A stretch of DNA of 64,000 nucleotides from Clostridium senegalense JC122. GTDB taxonomy: Bacteria > Bacillota > Clostridia > Clostridiales > Clostridiaceae. Position 1 is the stretch's first letter. Every line of letters begins with the position of its first letter. Location: contig NZ_HE611053.1 of NCBI RefSeq assembly GCF_000285575.1, positions 346,423 through 410,422 on the forward strand, read 5' to 3'. The notes beneath the pieces are model-generated. The model saw only the letters and a program-made list of their open reading frames with translations. It was not told the DNA's origin and did not search any database. Shown one piece after another: positions 1 through 9,390 of this stretch. Made by a program: the position numbers and the translations under genes.

Positions 1-580
1 AGCGATTTGAATCTATGTTATAAAATTTTTTAATGTCCATTTCCTTTTCAAATTCTTTATAAGTTCCATTTCTAATTATATTTATTTTTGCAGGCTTAGT
101 TAATGGTTCATCTTTACCTATAGAAAGTCCCTTTTCTAATTTATTAACATCATCTTCTGTTAGTGAACCTAATGCTATAAAAAAGTACTTTTTTTCAACA
201 TGTTTTTGTGGACACATTAAATGATGTTCAAAATCACCATCATTAGTAAATAGTAATAATCCCTCTGTATCCTTATCTAATCTTCCAACATGGAATACTC
301 CATTCATATCAACTTCATCAAAATAATCAATGACTGTTCTATTAACTTCGTCTTTTCTTGCAGTAATACATCCTGCTGGTTTATGAAACATGTAATACAC
401 CTTTCCAGGATGAACAACTAATTTATCAAAATACTCAATAACATCCACATTTTCATTAATATCTATTGCTGGTTCTGTTATAACTTGTCCATTTACTTTT
501 ACAGAACCTTCTTTAATATAAATACGAACATTTTTTCTACTTCCAATTGATGATTCTGCTAAAAATTTATCTAATCTCAT
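1..580 (-). CDS. rsuA: 16S rRNA pseudouridine synthase RsuA (3' end outside window)
   Basis: This is a pseudouridine synthase of the RsuA/RluF family, which isomerises a uridine in rRNA (RsuA: 16S U516). The start is the ATG at 580-578, preceded by AAGGAG. The visible 193 residues begin with an S4 RNA-binding domain (MRLDKFLAESS, about residues 1-60). The catalytic motif GRLDKDTEGLLLFTND follows near residue 98, and its Asp is the catalytic residue. The protein runs off the left edge, so roughly the last 40-50 residues are missing. RsuA is favoured over RluB/RluF by the short N-terminus and overall length, but the exact target base cannot be proved here. Confidence 0.88.
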   Translation of the reverse strand, partial: MRLDKFLAESSIGSRKNVRIYIKEGSVKVNGQVITEPAIDINENVDVIEYFDKLVVHPGKVYYMFHKPAGCITARKDEVNRTVIDYFDEVDMNGVFHVGRLDKDTEGLLLFTNDGDFEHHLMCPQKHVEKKYFFIALGSLTEDDVNKLEKGLSIGKDEPLTKPAKINIIRNGTYKEFEKEMDIKKFYNIDSNR

Positions 581-827
581 GTTTCTCCTTTTCTTATCCT
601 TTGTAAAATAGTTTTAAGTGTAAATCAACTATTTTAATATACACCAGTTTTATTTCTCAGTAAAGATATCTAAATTTAAACTTTCTTTCTAAAAATAAGT
701 ATTTATAATACCTATTCAGTATATATGCATTTTTACAAATTTCAATACATATCTTTAATTATATGAACAATATAATTTTCTTAATAATTAAGTGGATTCT
801 AAAAATTTATAATTAGGGGGTGTATTT

Positions 828-1751
828 ATGTTTTTTTATGAATCATTACCTTTTACAAGTTGGCTCATGTGGTTAGTAGTATTTTTGGTGTTAATTGGAC
901 TAAATGAATTAGGTCGTAGATCTAAATATGGTGGAATTTTTCTTTTTGTTGTATTACCAATAATTCTTACTTTTGCTATATGGCCAAAAACTACTGAAGG
1001 TACAAGTGTAAACGACTGGTTCCATTATGCTAAGGTATATTCTGCACTTGCAGGATGTATTGGTTTTTGGATTATTCGTCATGTTAAAGATGTAAGTACT
1101 AAAAAATGGGTTTTATGCTTTCCACCACTTATTTTAGCTATTAATATTTGTGAAGCAGTAGCTCGTGATTTTCAAATCTATGGATTACACCTTAATAAAG
1201 AAATATTCGAAGGAATGATGACTTTAAGTGGACCTTGGAATATTATGAATGGAGTTGCTGGAATATTAAATATTATTACTATTACAGGCTGGTTTGGAAT
1301 ATGTATTAGTAAAGATAAAAGTAAAGATATGTTATGGCCTGATATGCTATGGTTTTGGATTGTAGCATATGATATTTGGAATTTTGCATATACTTATAAT
1401 TGTTTACCTGATCATTCATGGTATTGCGGTTTAGCACTATTATTAGCTCCTACCTTTGCTGCTTTCTTTATAAAAAAAGGTGCTTGGTTACAACATCGTG
1501 CACAAACACTTGCATTATGGTGTATGTTTGCAATGACCTGTCCGAGCTTTATTGATGAATCACAGTTTGCAGTTAGATCATCACATAATTCAACTGCATT
1601 ATTTATTGTAAGTTTAATAGCACTAATAGCAAATATAGCAGTATTTATATACTATGTCTATAAAATAGTTAAAACAAAACGTAATCCTATTAAAGGAGAA
1701 CTTTATACTGATCTTAATAGTTATAAAGAAATTAAAGCATTATCTGAGTAA
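828..1751 (+). CDS. Multi-pass membrane protein, DUF5692-like
   Basis: A 307-residue integral membrane protein with about eight hydrophobic segments spread along its length and a short charged C-terminal tail. It is rich in Trp, with several W/F/Y pairs in or near the membrane segments. The start follows AGGGGG eight bases upstream. I recall similar clostridial proteins as DUF5692, but that is recollection and the function is unknown. It stands alone on the plus strand and ends in its own terminator, so it is monocistronic. Confidence 0.75.
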   Translation: MFFYESLPFTSWLMWLVVFLVLIGLNELGRRSKYGGIFLFVVLPIILTFAIWPKTTEGTSVNDWFHYAKVYSALAGCIGFWIIRHVKDVSTKKWVLCFPPLILAINICEAVARDFQIYGLHLNKEIFEGMMTLSGPWNIMNGVAGILNIITITGWFGICISKDKSKDMLWPDMLWFWIVAYDIWNFAYTYNCLPDHSWYCGLALLLAPTFAAFFIKKGAWLQHRAQTLALWCMFAMTCPSFIDESQFAVRSSHNSTALFIVSLIALIANIAVFIYYVYKIVKTKRNPIKGELYTDLNSYKEIKALSE

Positions 1752-1766
1752 TGTTATTATAATTTT

Positions 1767-1809
1767 AAGAGTGCCCTAAAAATTGAGAAATATTTTATGG
1801 CACTCTTTT
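1767..1809 (+). terminator. Rho-independent terminator
   Basis: The arms AAGAGTGCC and GGCACTCTT, extended by TAAAA/TTTTA, close a hairpin followed by a T-rich tail. It begins 16 bases after the stop codon of the membrane protein ending at 1751. Confidence 0.85.
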
Positions 1810-1827
1810 ATTTTAATTATATTATTC

Positions 1828-1947
1828 ATATTTAAAGTATTATTCTAACTTTTTTGTTGAATTTGAAGTGATTCTGAGCATATCTCACTATTTTAGGTAT
1901 CTAAGTTTTGAAATGGATAATTTTAAAAGTCAACTTGGAACCCTATA
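1828..1947 (+). repeat. MITE-like 159-bp repeat, copy 1 (5' truncated)
   Basis: This matches the right three quarters of the repeat family described at 45942-46100, including the core ending CACTATTTTAGGTATC and the terminal AACCCTATA. The left TATAGGG end is missing or diverged. It lies between two plus-strand genes. Confidence 0.75.
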
Positions 1948-2059
1948 ATTCACTTATTGATTATACTTTACAAATTTATAAGATTTCTATTCAATTCTTA
2001 TTATTGTTACCAAGGAAAAATTTAATAGTGATATAATAAATTACAGGGGGATTTATTAT

Positions 2060-2248
2060 ATGAGTAGTTCAATTAAAGAAATTATTATTAAATTTATTTT
2101 TGTTTTTTTATTTCTTTGTATTATTGGCTATTTTATAAAATGGTTAGAAATTAATTTTAATAAGGCATTAGCAATATCCCTTGGTATAGGATTAGTTGAT
2201 TTTGTAACATACACTATAAAAAATTCTAGAAATAAAACAAATTTTTAA
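2060..2248 (+). CDS. Small membrane protein
   Basis: A 62-residue protein with two hydrophobic stretches (about residues 8-28 and 36-52) joined by a short polar linker, ending in a basic tail. The start codon follows AGGGGG with good spacing, and a terminator follows the stop, so a real small gene is likely. No family is recognised. Confidence 0.6.
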   Translation: MSSSIKEIIIKFIFVFLFLCIIGYFIKWLEINFNKALAISLGIGLVDFVTYTIKNSRNKTNF

Positions 2249-2254
2249 ATTCAA

Positions 2255-2286
2255 AAAGAGTGCTCTCCTACTGAGATGCACTCTTT
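2255..2286. terminator. Bidirectional terminator
   Basis: The hairpin arms AAAGAGTGC and GCACTCTTT lie between the convergent genes ending at 2248 (plus) and 2296 (minus), with A/T runs on both sides. Confidence 0.8.
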
Positions 2287-2295
2287 GAAATAAAT

Positions 2296-3150
2296 TTAAA
2301 CTTCACTTAACAACTTTTTTTTCTTTTCAGTAAATTCTTCGTCTGTTAAAATTCCTTCTTCTTTTAATCTAGACAATTCTCTAAGTTTTTCATATACTGT
2401 GGTGCAATTATCTATTAACTGAGAATTATTTTTATCATTAACAAATTGTATTTCTTTTTCAGGAATTAAATCTTTTAGTGTATCATAGGCTGATATATGA
2501 AAAAACAACTGCTCATATTTATTATTATTAATAAATTCCAGTGTAATATCCTCTTTTTTAGATTGAGAATCCTTTGATGTTACTATTTTATTATGAATTC
2601 CTCTATCCTGTTTTAAAAAATGTAAAATATCATCTCTATGAATTTCTAATAATTTTATTATTATAGAATGATATTTATTAGCAAAACATAATTTATCATC
2701 TTTAATCCATACATATAATTCAGTGTTATTAATCATTTTTATCAAGGAAGATCTGCTACAAATAACTATCTTTGCTGTTTCAGGCACACCGTTTTTTATT
2801 ATTTGCTCATTTAATACTTTTTCTAAATTATATTTTTCTAGTTTGATGTTATACTCTTTTAGTCTATTTTCAAATTTAGTTTTATATATAGTCTTATTTA
2901 ATGTAAAGTTTATTAATAAGCAAATTGTAGGAATTATAATTGGAGGAATTATGATTAAGATTATAACTATAATTTTCCATGATCCATCGCTTAGCCCTAA
3001 ATCATAACAAAAGAAGTTATAAAATTTCTCTTGTATGGAATCCACGAACAAAATTAGTAAGGAGAATATACCCCCAATAATAAACCCCAGACAGCCAGGT
3101 GCAACGCCCATATAATCCGGTGGAGTTGGTTCAGTATCTAATTTACTCAT
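2296..3150 (-). CDS. Membrane protein with C-terminal SHOCT domain
   Basis: A 284-residue protein with two membrane segments (about residues 15-37 and 58-82). A charged coiled-coil-like region (about 90-120) follows, then a cytoplasmic domain of unknown type. The last 30 residues (LRELSRLKEEGILTDEEFTE and following lysines) are a typical SHOCT domain, a short oligomerisation module common at the C-termini of bacterial membrane and stress proteins. The start follows AGGGGG. Function beyond the SHOCT assignment is unknown. Confidence 0.75.
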   Translation of the reverse strand: MSKLDTEPTPPDYMGVAPGCLGFIIGGIFSLLILFVDSIQEKFYNFFCYDLGLSDGSWKIIVIILIIIPPIIIPTICLLINFTLNKTIYKTKFENRLKEYNIKLEKYNLEKVLNEQIIKNGVPETAKIVICSRSSLIKMINNTELYVWIKDDKLCFANKYHSIIIKLLEIHRDDILHFLKQDRGIHNKIVTSKDSQSKKEDITLEFINNNKYEQLFFHISAYDTLKDLIPEKEIQFVNDKNNSQLIDNCTTVYEKLRELSRLKEEGILTDEEFTEKKKKLLSEV

Positions 3151-3285
3151 TTTAAATCCCCCTATTTTTATTAAATATGTATTAAATTATATATATGAAT
3201 AAAATGACGATAAAATTACAATGTTATATTTACTTTTTCAATATTACTTCATGATTAAATCCTATATAACAATAAACACACTAAA

Positions 3286-3311
3286 AAATACCATGAATTT
3301 TCATGGTATTT
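3286..3311 (-). terminator. Terminator hairpin
   Basis: The arms AAATACCATGAA and TTCATGGTATTT form a near-perfect palindrome. Read on the minus strand it is followed by six Ts, so it would end the transcript of the gene at 3444-3947. Confidence 0.65.
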
Positions 3312-3443
3312 GGATAACGTAAGCTTATTATTGTATATATTTAAAAATAATTGATTCCACTGCATCTATTTTAGGCGCAAATTTCATTGTGGTTACATTA
3401 GTTAGAATAATTACTTGTAAATCATATTTTAAGAAAACATGAT

Positions 3444-3947
3444 TTATTTAAAAAAATCTCTATGGGAAACATCTAAATTTTCAATATTATTTATTTTTAT
3501 ATCTATACTACCACTAGCATTTTTACCAACTACCCTAACAAAATATTTTTCATTTTTTATAGCATCAAATTCTATATTTGATTTCTTATCTAATTCATTA
3601 TTTTTATCTATTATATTATAATCAGAATCTAAAATCACAGTATAACATTTTCCACTATTAATCTTACTATTATCATCTATAGTTATTCTATTATTTTCTT
3701 TAGCACTTAACTCTATTAAATCCCAAGTGCCACTAAGCCCTGTAAAGTTAAAATTTATTCCATTAGGAGTATCATTCAAATCATCCATTAATTTAACTTT
3801 TAGTTCATCTGGATTCTTGCATGATAAATACCTGTCAGAACCAATATAGAAATTAGTATTTTTATAAAAAATACCTCCTATTAATGGAATTATTATTAAA
3901 ATTAATACATAAATAATTGTTAATTTATTTTTCTTTATATTTTTCAT
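3444..3947 (-). CDS. Membrane-anchored exported protein, unknown function
   Basis: A 167-residue protein with a basic N-terminus and one membrane segment (about residues 9-28). A hydrophilic, Asn/Asp/Ser-rich domain follows, and is probably outside the cell. I place the start at the ATG at 3947: GGGGAG lies about ten bases upstream of it, but only one base from the TTG at 3956 that would open a slightly longer frame. The middle of the domain (FNFTGLSGTWDLIELSAKEN) suggests a beta-rich fold of the kind seen in small clostridial surface proteins, but no family is recognised. Confidence 0.6.
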   Translation of the reverse strand: MKNIKKNKLTIIYVLILIIIPLIGGIFYKNTNFYIGSDRYLSCKNPDELKVKLMDDLNDTPNGINFNFTGLSGTWDLIELSAKENNRITIDDNSKINSGKCYTVILDSDYNIIDKNNELDKKSNIEFDAIKNEKYFVRVVGKNASGSIDIKINNIENLDVSHRDFFK

Positions 3948-4002
3948 AATTATCAAACTCCCCTTTTTACAATACTTATTTGTATAATATATGAAAGTTT
4001 AA

Positions 4003-4043
4003 AGCCCTAAAGACTTATTTTATTTTAATAAATCTTTAGAGCT
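4003..4043. terminator. Terminator hairpin
   Basis: The arms AGCCCTAAAGACTTATT and AATAAATCTTTAGAGCT pair with few mismatches. The hairpin lies 40 bases downstream of the CPBP protease gene that ends at 4083. Confidence 0.7.
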
Positions 4044-4082
4044 ATTTTTTGCAAAATATTATAGAATTTAATTTTAAAACAT

Positions 4083-5099
4083 TTACATGTTTGTCGTTAT
4101 ATTATTATTTTCTTTATATTCTTTAGTAAATATAAATGGTACAAAAACAATAGCATTAATTGCTATTCCCAATAATAACATTTTCAATGTAAAGTTGGAT
4201 TCATAACTTCCACCAGAAAGAGCAACTGATACAGCATTGTTTGTTAAATGAATTAATATTGGAGTCCATAAATTTTCAGTTTTCATATATGCATACCCTA
4301 AGAATATTCCTAGAAGTATACAATAAGCTATATGAAATATAACACAATGTATCGGTGTTTTTGGACTATATAATGTAAAACAAAGTGGTAAATGCCATAT
4401 TCCCCAAATTGGCCCTAATATTAAAACTCCTAGTTTTTTTCCAAAAATACTTTGTAATCTTGGTTGAAGATATCCTCTCCATCCAAATTCTTCTCCAAAA
4501 AACATAATGAAAGAAAAAACTACATTAAAAAATAAACTTAAAGGTAAAGAAACCAAGGTGAAAATTAAAGTTGAAACTTTAAAAGAATCATCCGGCTGCA
4601 CTATTAAACTTACACCTGCCCTTATTATAAACAGACCAACAAATATCAATAAAACTATAACAACTTTTTTAAAATTTTTACCAATTTCTAAATTTAAACC
4701 TTCAAAATCTTTATTTTTGTTAGAAAATATAACAATAGAAGAAGCAACACTAGCTATGGCAATAATACCTTGGATAGTAAAACTTAAAACTTTAGGATTA
4801 TTACTAAAGAAAAAAGTACATATAAATAAAGCACAAATAGAAATTATAGTAGTTGCTATAAAAATATTAAAAAATATATTTACCGGTTTGCTAAGCTTTT
4901 CTTTATTAAAATATTTTATAGTAATAATTGTAGCAAAGGCTGGATACAGCATTTGAACTGCACCAAAATACTGAATGCTTTCTGAAGGTATTTTTTCATA
5001 TAGCACAAAAAGTATGATTCCAATTAAAGCTGTAATAGCAAAATTGATTGCTAAAGCTATAGAAATCTCTTTTTTTACATTTGATGAATAGTTGTTCAT
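4083..5099 (-). CDS. CPBP family intramembrane metalloprotease
   Basis: A 338-residue polytopic membrane protein of the CPBP (CAAX protease and bacteriocin-processing, formerly Abi) family. All three family motifs are present: EExxxR (Glu203, Glu204, Arg208, in GEEFGWRGYLQ), the second-motif histidine in IWGIWHLPLCF (His236), and HxxNN in ILIHLTNNA (His284). These residues build the metal site, so the protein is probably active. Family members process peptides or prenylated proteins or give bacteriocin self-immunity; the substrate here is unknown. It is a close paralogue of the gene at 5469-6485, with identical spacing of motifs. Confidence 0.85.
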   Translation of the reverse strand: MNNYSSNVKKEISIALAINFAITALIGIILFVLYEKIPSESIQYFGAVQMLYPAFATIITIKYFNKEKLSKPVNIFFNIFIATTIISICALFICTFFFSNNPKVLSFTIQGIIAIASVASSIVIFSNKNKDFEGLNLEIGKNFKKVVIVLLIFVGLFIIRAGVSLIVQPDDSFKVSTLIFTLVSLPLSLFFNVVFSFIMFFGEEFGWRGYLQPRLQSIFGKKLGVLILGPIWGIWHLPLCFTLYSPKTPIHCVIFHIAYCILLGIFLGYAYMKTENLWTPILIHLTNNAVSVALSGGSYESNFTLKMLLLGIAINAIVFVPFIFTKEYKENNNITTNM

Positions 5100-5334
5100 T
5101 GAATCACGCTCCCTTATTTTATTGTATCAACTATATAACTATTTTACATAAAATTTCACCTTTTTACAATAAATTCAATTGATTTTTAAAATTGTTTATT
5201 TATTTTTTCCTAAATCTTAATTTCTAATTAAATATATTTCTCAACTAATAATAAGGATTTTATGTGTATTTTTAGTGTGATAAAAGTATTTATATCTACA
5301 CATGTAAATAATTAAATATTTATTTGGGTATTAT

Positions 5335-5493
5335 TATAGGATTCCAATTTTACTTTTAAAATTATCCATTTCAAAACTTGGATACCTAAAATAGTGAGAC
5401 ATGCTCTAAATCACTTGGAATTCAACACTATATTTTGTATAAAAATACTTTAAAGTTATTGAATAAATTTAAATTTGAGCTTGTTTCCCTATA
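5335..5493 (-). repeat. MITE-like 159-bp repeat, copy 2
   Basis: A full-length copy in minus orientation, with TATAGG at the left boundary and CCCTATA at the right. Its right end overlaps the last 25 bases of the downstream CPBP gene, so the final codons of that gene are repeat-derived. Confidence 0.88.
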
Positions 5494-6485
5494 TTTTTCT
5501 TATATTCTTTAGTAAATATGAACGGTACAAAAATAATAACATTAATTGCTATTCCTACTAATAATGTTTCTAATTCAAAAGTTGCTTCGTAATTTCCACC
5601 ACTAAAAATTCCTGCAAAATTATTATTTATTAAATGAATTAATATTGGTGCCCATAAATTTTCAGTTTTCATATATGCATATCCTAAAAATATACTTAAA
5701 AGTATACAATGGGCTATATGTGCTATAACGCAATATATCGGTGTTTCTGGACTGTATAATGTAAAACAAAGCGGCAAATGCCATATTCCCCAAATTGCTC
5801 CTAATATTAAAACTCCTAATCTTTTTCCAAAAATACTTTGTAATCTTGGCTGAAGATATCCCCTCCATCCAAATTCTTCTCCAAAAAACATAATAAACTC
5901 AAAAAATAAATTAAAAACTAATAAAACTGGTAAAGTAATTAGATGTATAATTAAGGTAGAAAACTTAAAAGTAATACTATTATCATGTACTAGAGCTATA
6001 CACGTTGTTATCATAAATAAACTTATAAAAATTAATAAAATTATAACAACTTTTTTAAAATTTTTAGTAAATTTTAAATTAAATCTTTTAAAGGAATTAT
6101 TTTCATTGGAAAATATAAGCATGATAAAAATGATATTGGATATAGTAACAATACCCTGTATAATACAGCTTAAAATTTTAGGATTATCATTAAAGAAAAA
6201 AGTACATACTAGTAATGAAATGATAGAAACTATAGTAGTTGCAATAAATACATTGAAAAATATATTTAATTCTTTATCAATTTTTCCTTTATTAAAATAT
6301 TTAATTGTAATAATTGTAGCAAAGGCTGGATACAGCATTTGAACCACTGCAAAATCAGAAGTACTAGTTGTTGGTATTTTTTTATATGCTACCACTAATA
6401 TAATCCCCATTAAAGCTGTAATACCAAAATTAATTATTAAAGCCATAGAAACTTCTTTTTTTGCATTTGATAAGTAATTGTTCAT
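5469..6485 (-). CDS. CPBP family intramembrane metalloprotease, paralogue with MITE-derived C-terminus
   Basis: This 338-residue paralogue of the neighbouring gene keeps every CPBP motif: Glu203, Glu204 and Arg208 in GEEFGWRGY, the WHLPLCF histidine, and HLINNN. The first 20 residues differ slightly, while the catalytic half is nearly identical, indicating local duplication. The last seven residues, IGKQAQI, and the stop codon are read from the end of the MITE-like repeat at 5335-5493. The sister gene instead ends in ENNNITTNM. The insertion therefore replaced the native C-terminus without touching the active site. Substrate unknown. Confidence 0.85.
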   Translation of the reverse strand: MNNYLSNAKKEVSMALIINFGITALMGIILVVAYKKIPTTSTSDFAVVQMLYPAFATIITIKYFNKGKIDKELNIFFNVFIATTIVSIISLLVCTFFFNDNPKILSCIIQGIVTISNIIFIMLIFSNENNSFKRFNLKFTKNFKKVVIILLIFISLFMITTCIALVHDNSITFKFSTLIIHLITLPVLLVFNLFFEFIMFFGEEFGWRGYLQPRLQSIFGKRLGVLILGAIWGIWHLPLCFTLYSPETPIYCVIAHIAHCILLSIFLGYAYMKTENLWAPILIHLINNNFAGIFSGGNYEATFELETLLVGIAINVIIFVPFIFTKEYKKNIGKQAQI

Positions 6486-6636
6486 TTAATTACGCCCCCT
6501 TATTTTTGTAAACTATATAATTATTTTACATAATGTTTCATAAAATTACAATTTATTCAATTAACGTTTTAAACTATATTTTAAATAAATAGAATTTATG
6601 CTATCTATTTAATGAAGTTTATATTATCTAAAGTAG

Positions 6637-6688
6637 AAAAGTGACTATATTTAGAATAAGTTTTTTCATTCTAATATAGCCACTTTTT
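6637..6688 (-). terminator. Terminator of the chemoreceptor gene
   Basis: Long arms (AAAAGTGACTATATTTAGAAT paired with its near complement ending GCCACTTTT) form a hairpin just downstream of the stop codon at 6696, with a T-rich tail on the minus strand. Confidence 0.8.
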
Positions 6689-6695
6689 ATTACAT

Positions 6696-8686
6696 TTATA
6701 TTTCAAATTTTTCTATTATTTCATGTAACTTTTTAGATATATTTTTAAGTTCCTCTGAATAATTAAGTAGAGTTTTCATCTTTATATTTTGCTCATCAGT
6801 AGCTGCTGATACTTCTTCTGTTGCTGCTGCAGACTCTTCTGAAACTGCTGATATAGATTGAATATTTTCAATAAATTCATTTTTAGCCACATTTATTTGT
6901 TTTAAATTATCATTTACTTGATTTATCAATACTTTTAGATTTGATATTTCCATATTTATATTTGTAAACACTTCAAATGTACTTTCCACATTCTCATTTC
7001 CTTTATTTATAGTTATATTGGTATTATTAATATCCTTTACGACTTTATCTATATCATTAATGTTTAATTTTATTATACTTTCAATTTCAGAAGCTGATTG
7101 TGATGATTGTTCTGCAAGCTTTCTTATCTCTTCTGCTACAACTGCAAATCCTTTGCCACTTTCCCCTGCTCTTGCTGCTTCTATACTTGCATTTAATGCT
7201 AATAAATTAGTTCTACTTGTTATAGATTTTATAGCATCTAATATAATATTTATTTTTTGAGAATTATCTTGTAATATTTTTGAACGTTCCACTGTCAATT
7301 CTATATTTTTTGTAATATCATTTTGCATATCTTTAAGTTGTGATATTACTTGTTTACCTTTTTTAACAGAATCCATTGTATTATTAGACTTTGTTATTAC
7401 TTCTTGAGAATACTCAACAGATGCTTTAACTCTATCACCTAATTCTAAAGATAAATTAACAGTTTTTTCTAATGATGATGATTGTTCTATTGCTCCTTTT
7501 GATATTTCACCCATAGCTTGAGCTATATTACTACTTATATTGTCTGATTCCTGTGATATGCTAGTTAATTCATTAGACTTATCATAAACTTCTTTAGATG
7601 TATTAAATGCATTATTTAAAAGTAACACTATATCTTCTATCATCATATTAGTTCCGTTAGCAATCTCCAAGAACTCTTTATTATCAATTTTAGATATATC
7701 AATTTTTTCTTTAAAATTCCCATTTTTACAATTATATAAAACATCTACTATTATTTTAGATGCTTTAGTTATCCTTCTAGAGAATATAATCGTTAATATT
7801 ATAGCTATTATAAATATTAACATTGTTATTATAATAGTGAATTTAATATTTGAAAGAGTTAATTTATATATATCATCATTGGATATAAACCCATATAATG
7901 AATAATTTGTGTTTTTGTTTTCTAATTTTTTTACAATATAATTTTCTCCATTTAAATTCATTGTAGATTCATCTTTTATAGACTTTAAATTCTCACCATA
8001 ACTCTCTTGAGATAAGTTTTTCATCAAAAATTCTTCTTTGCTACTAGCTATTATATTATCGTCATTATATGCAACAATTAAAAATCCATTATTACCAATC
8101 TTACAATTAGAAACTATTTCTGATAACTTAGAAAGCTGTATATCTATAGCTAAAGCACCTTGTATTTCTCCTTTTTCATTAGTAATTTTTTTGATATAGT
8201 TATTATATTTGTTGATGTAAACGCATCTAAATAAGGTGGAGTAATAGCTATGCTTTCTGAATTTTGTGCATCTATATACCATTGCCTTGTTCTTGGATCA
8301 TAATTTGATAGCTCTTTTTTAGGATATAATAATGTTTCTCCTTTAATTGACCCCATATATACAGAAGACACATTTTCATTATTATCTTTTATACTTTTAA
8401 ATACCTTTAACGTTTTTTCCTTAAAGCTATCTTCTTTAAAGCTATCTATTATATATGGATCCTGTGATAAAATTTCTATAAATTCTGTATTTTTTAGAAC
8501 TAATGTTTCAATCTCTTTTTCAACTGATAGTATATTTTTATAAGTTTCATTTATAAAAACAGTTTTTGATGCAGAATATTGAGCTTTATTTAACCCTAAT
8601 CCAAGTAGACAAATAGGAATAATACTTGTTAAAATAACCATTACAATTAATTCTGTTTTTAATGTACGTATTTTCTTTTTTCTCAC
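6696..8686 (-). pseudogene. Methyl-accepting chemotaxis protein, dCache_1 type, single-A frameshift
   Basis: The gene is split into two overlapping frames (8686-8150 and 8282-6696). Adding one A to the A7 tract (T7 at 8186-8192) gives one 663-residue chemoreceptor. The order is TM1 (about 13-32), a periplasmic double-Cache domain, TM2, HAMP, and an MCP signalling domain with the usual hairpin-tip sequence near [20 protein letters not shown]. The sensor contains Arg134, Trp136 and Tyr137 (DPRTRQWY), then Tyr152 and Asp154 (YLD). That is the arrangement of amino-acid-binding dCache_1 receptors, so an amino acid ligand is inferred. Either this is a real inactivation or on/off slippage at the A-tract, or a sequencing undercall. 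Confidence 0.85.
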
Positions 8687-8807
8687 AATTCTCCCCTCCC
8701 AAGTAGTAAAATATTTTCTATGTTATCTATATTTATCGTTGTTTTAAAATTTTATTTTATATTATCTAATATTATATTTACATTGTTTACAATTTATTAT
8801 ATAAAAA

Positions 8808-8832
8808 TAGACTACCTAACATTAGGTAGTCT
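8808..8832. terminator. Bidirectional terminator
   Basis: The perfect arms TAGACTACCT and AGGTAGTCTA are flanked by A and T runs, just downstream of the RDD gene stop at 8848. Confidence 0.85.
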
Positions 8833-8847
8833 AAAAAACATATACTT

Positions 8848-9276
8848 TTATTGATCAACAACTATAGTGTCAAATATTTTATCATGCCATGCTTGATTAT
8901 CTCTATCAATAAATATCCATATATAGCCTAAACCAAAAAACAATCCTGATACCTGTTTTCCAATTAATTCTCTTAAAACCATCTTCAAAAATCCCACTGG
9001 TTGATGAGTTCTTTTATCTAAAACTTTCATCTTCAAAATTGCTTTCCCCATTGAAGTACTTTTACTCCAAAAGTAAAATTGTATTATTATTGTAGATAAT
9101 ATTAATACCCCTATATAAACTGCATATAATCCACTAAAAAAGCTATTTATATTTTCAGTATCTGCTATAAATATACTAGGCAATCCTATAAAAAGGCTTA
9201 TTATAAGTGCTAATATAAAACTAACTAAAATATCAAGAATATAAGCCAAAAATCTTCTTCCTGGTGATGAAATCAT
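8848..9276 (-). CDS. RDD family membrane protein
   Basis: A 142-residue protein with the RDD signature: an Arg-containing N-terminus before the first helix (SSPGRRFLAYILDILV), further Asp residues in the helices, and three hydrophobic segments. The Asp pair in the last helix (IFIDRDNQAWHDKIF) is also typical. I place the start at the ATG at 9276, because AAAGGG lies at proper spacing upstream; the GTG at 9285 overlaps that site. RDD proteins are small membrane proteins, some linked to ion transport, and the role here is unknown. Confidence 0.8.
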   Translation of the reverse strand: MISSPGRRFLAYILDILVSFILALIISLFIGLPSIFIADTENINSFFSGLYAVYIGVLILSTIIIQFYFWSKSTSMGKAILKMKVLDKRTHQPVGFLKMVLRELIGKQVSGLFFGLGYIWIFIDRDNQAWHDKIFDTIVVDQ

Positions 9277-9390
9277 ATTTAACACCCTTTCTTTTTTACT
9301 TTTAAATAGTATTCCACTAAAAAAGGTGTTTTAATAAGGAAATATTATGAAAACAATTTAATAATCTACATCTATTACACTTACTTATTT

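Noticed and set aside
1767-2286. The recurring GAGTGC hairpins as a repeat family
   Set aside because: They are ordinary terminators with unrelated loops; only the stem ends are alike.
4507-4956. 149-codon plus-strand frame
   Set aside because: It is antisense to the CPBP protease, of low-complexity Lys/Ile composition, and has no ribosome binding site.
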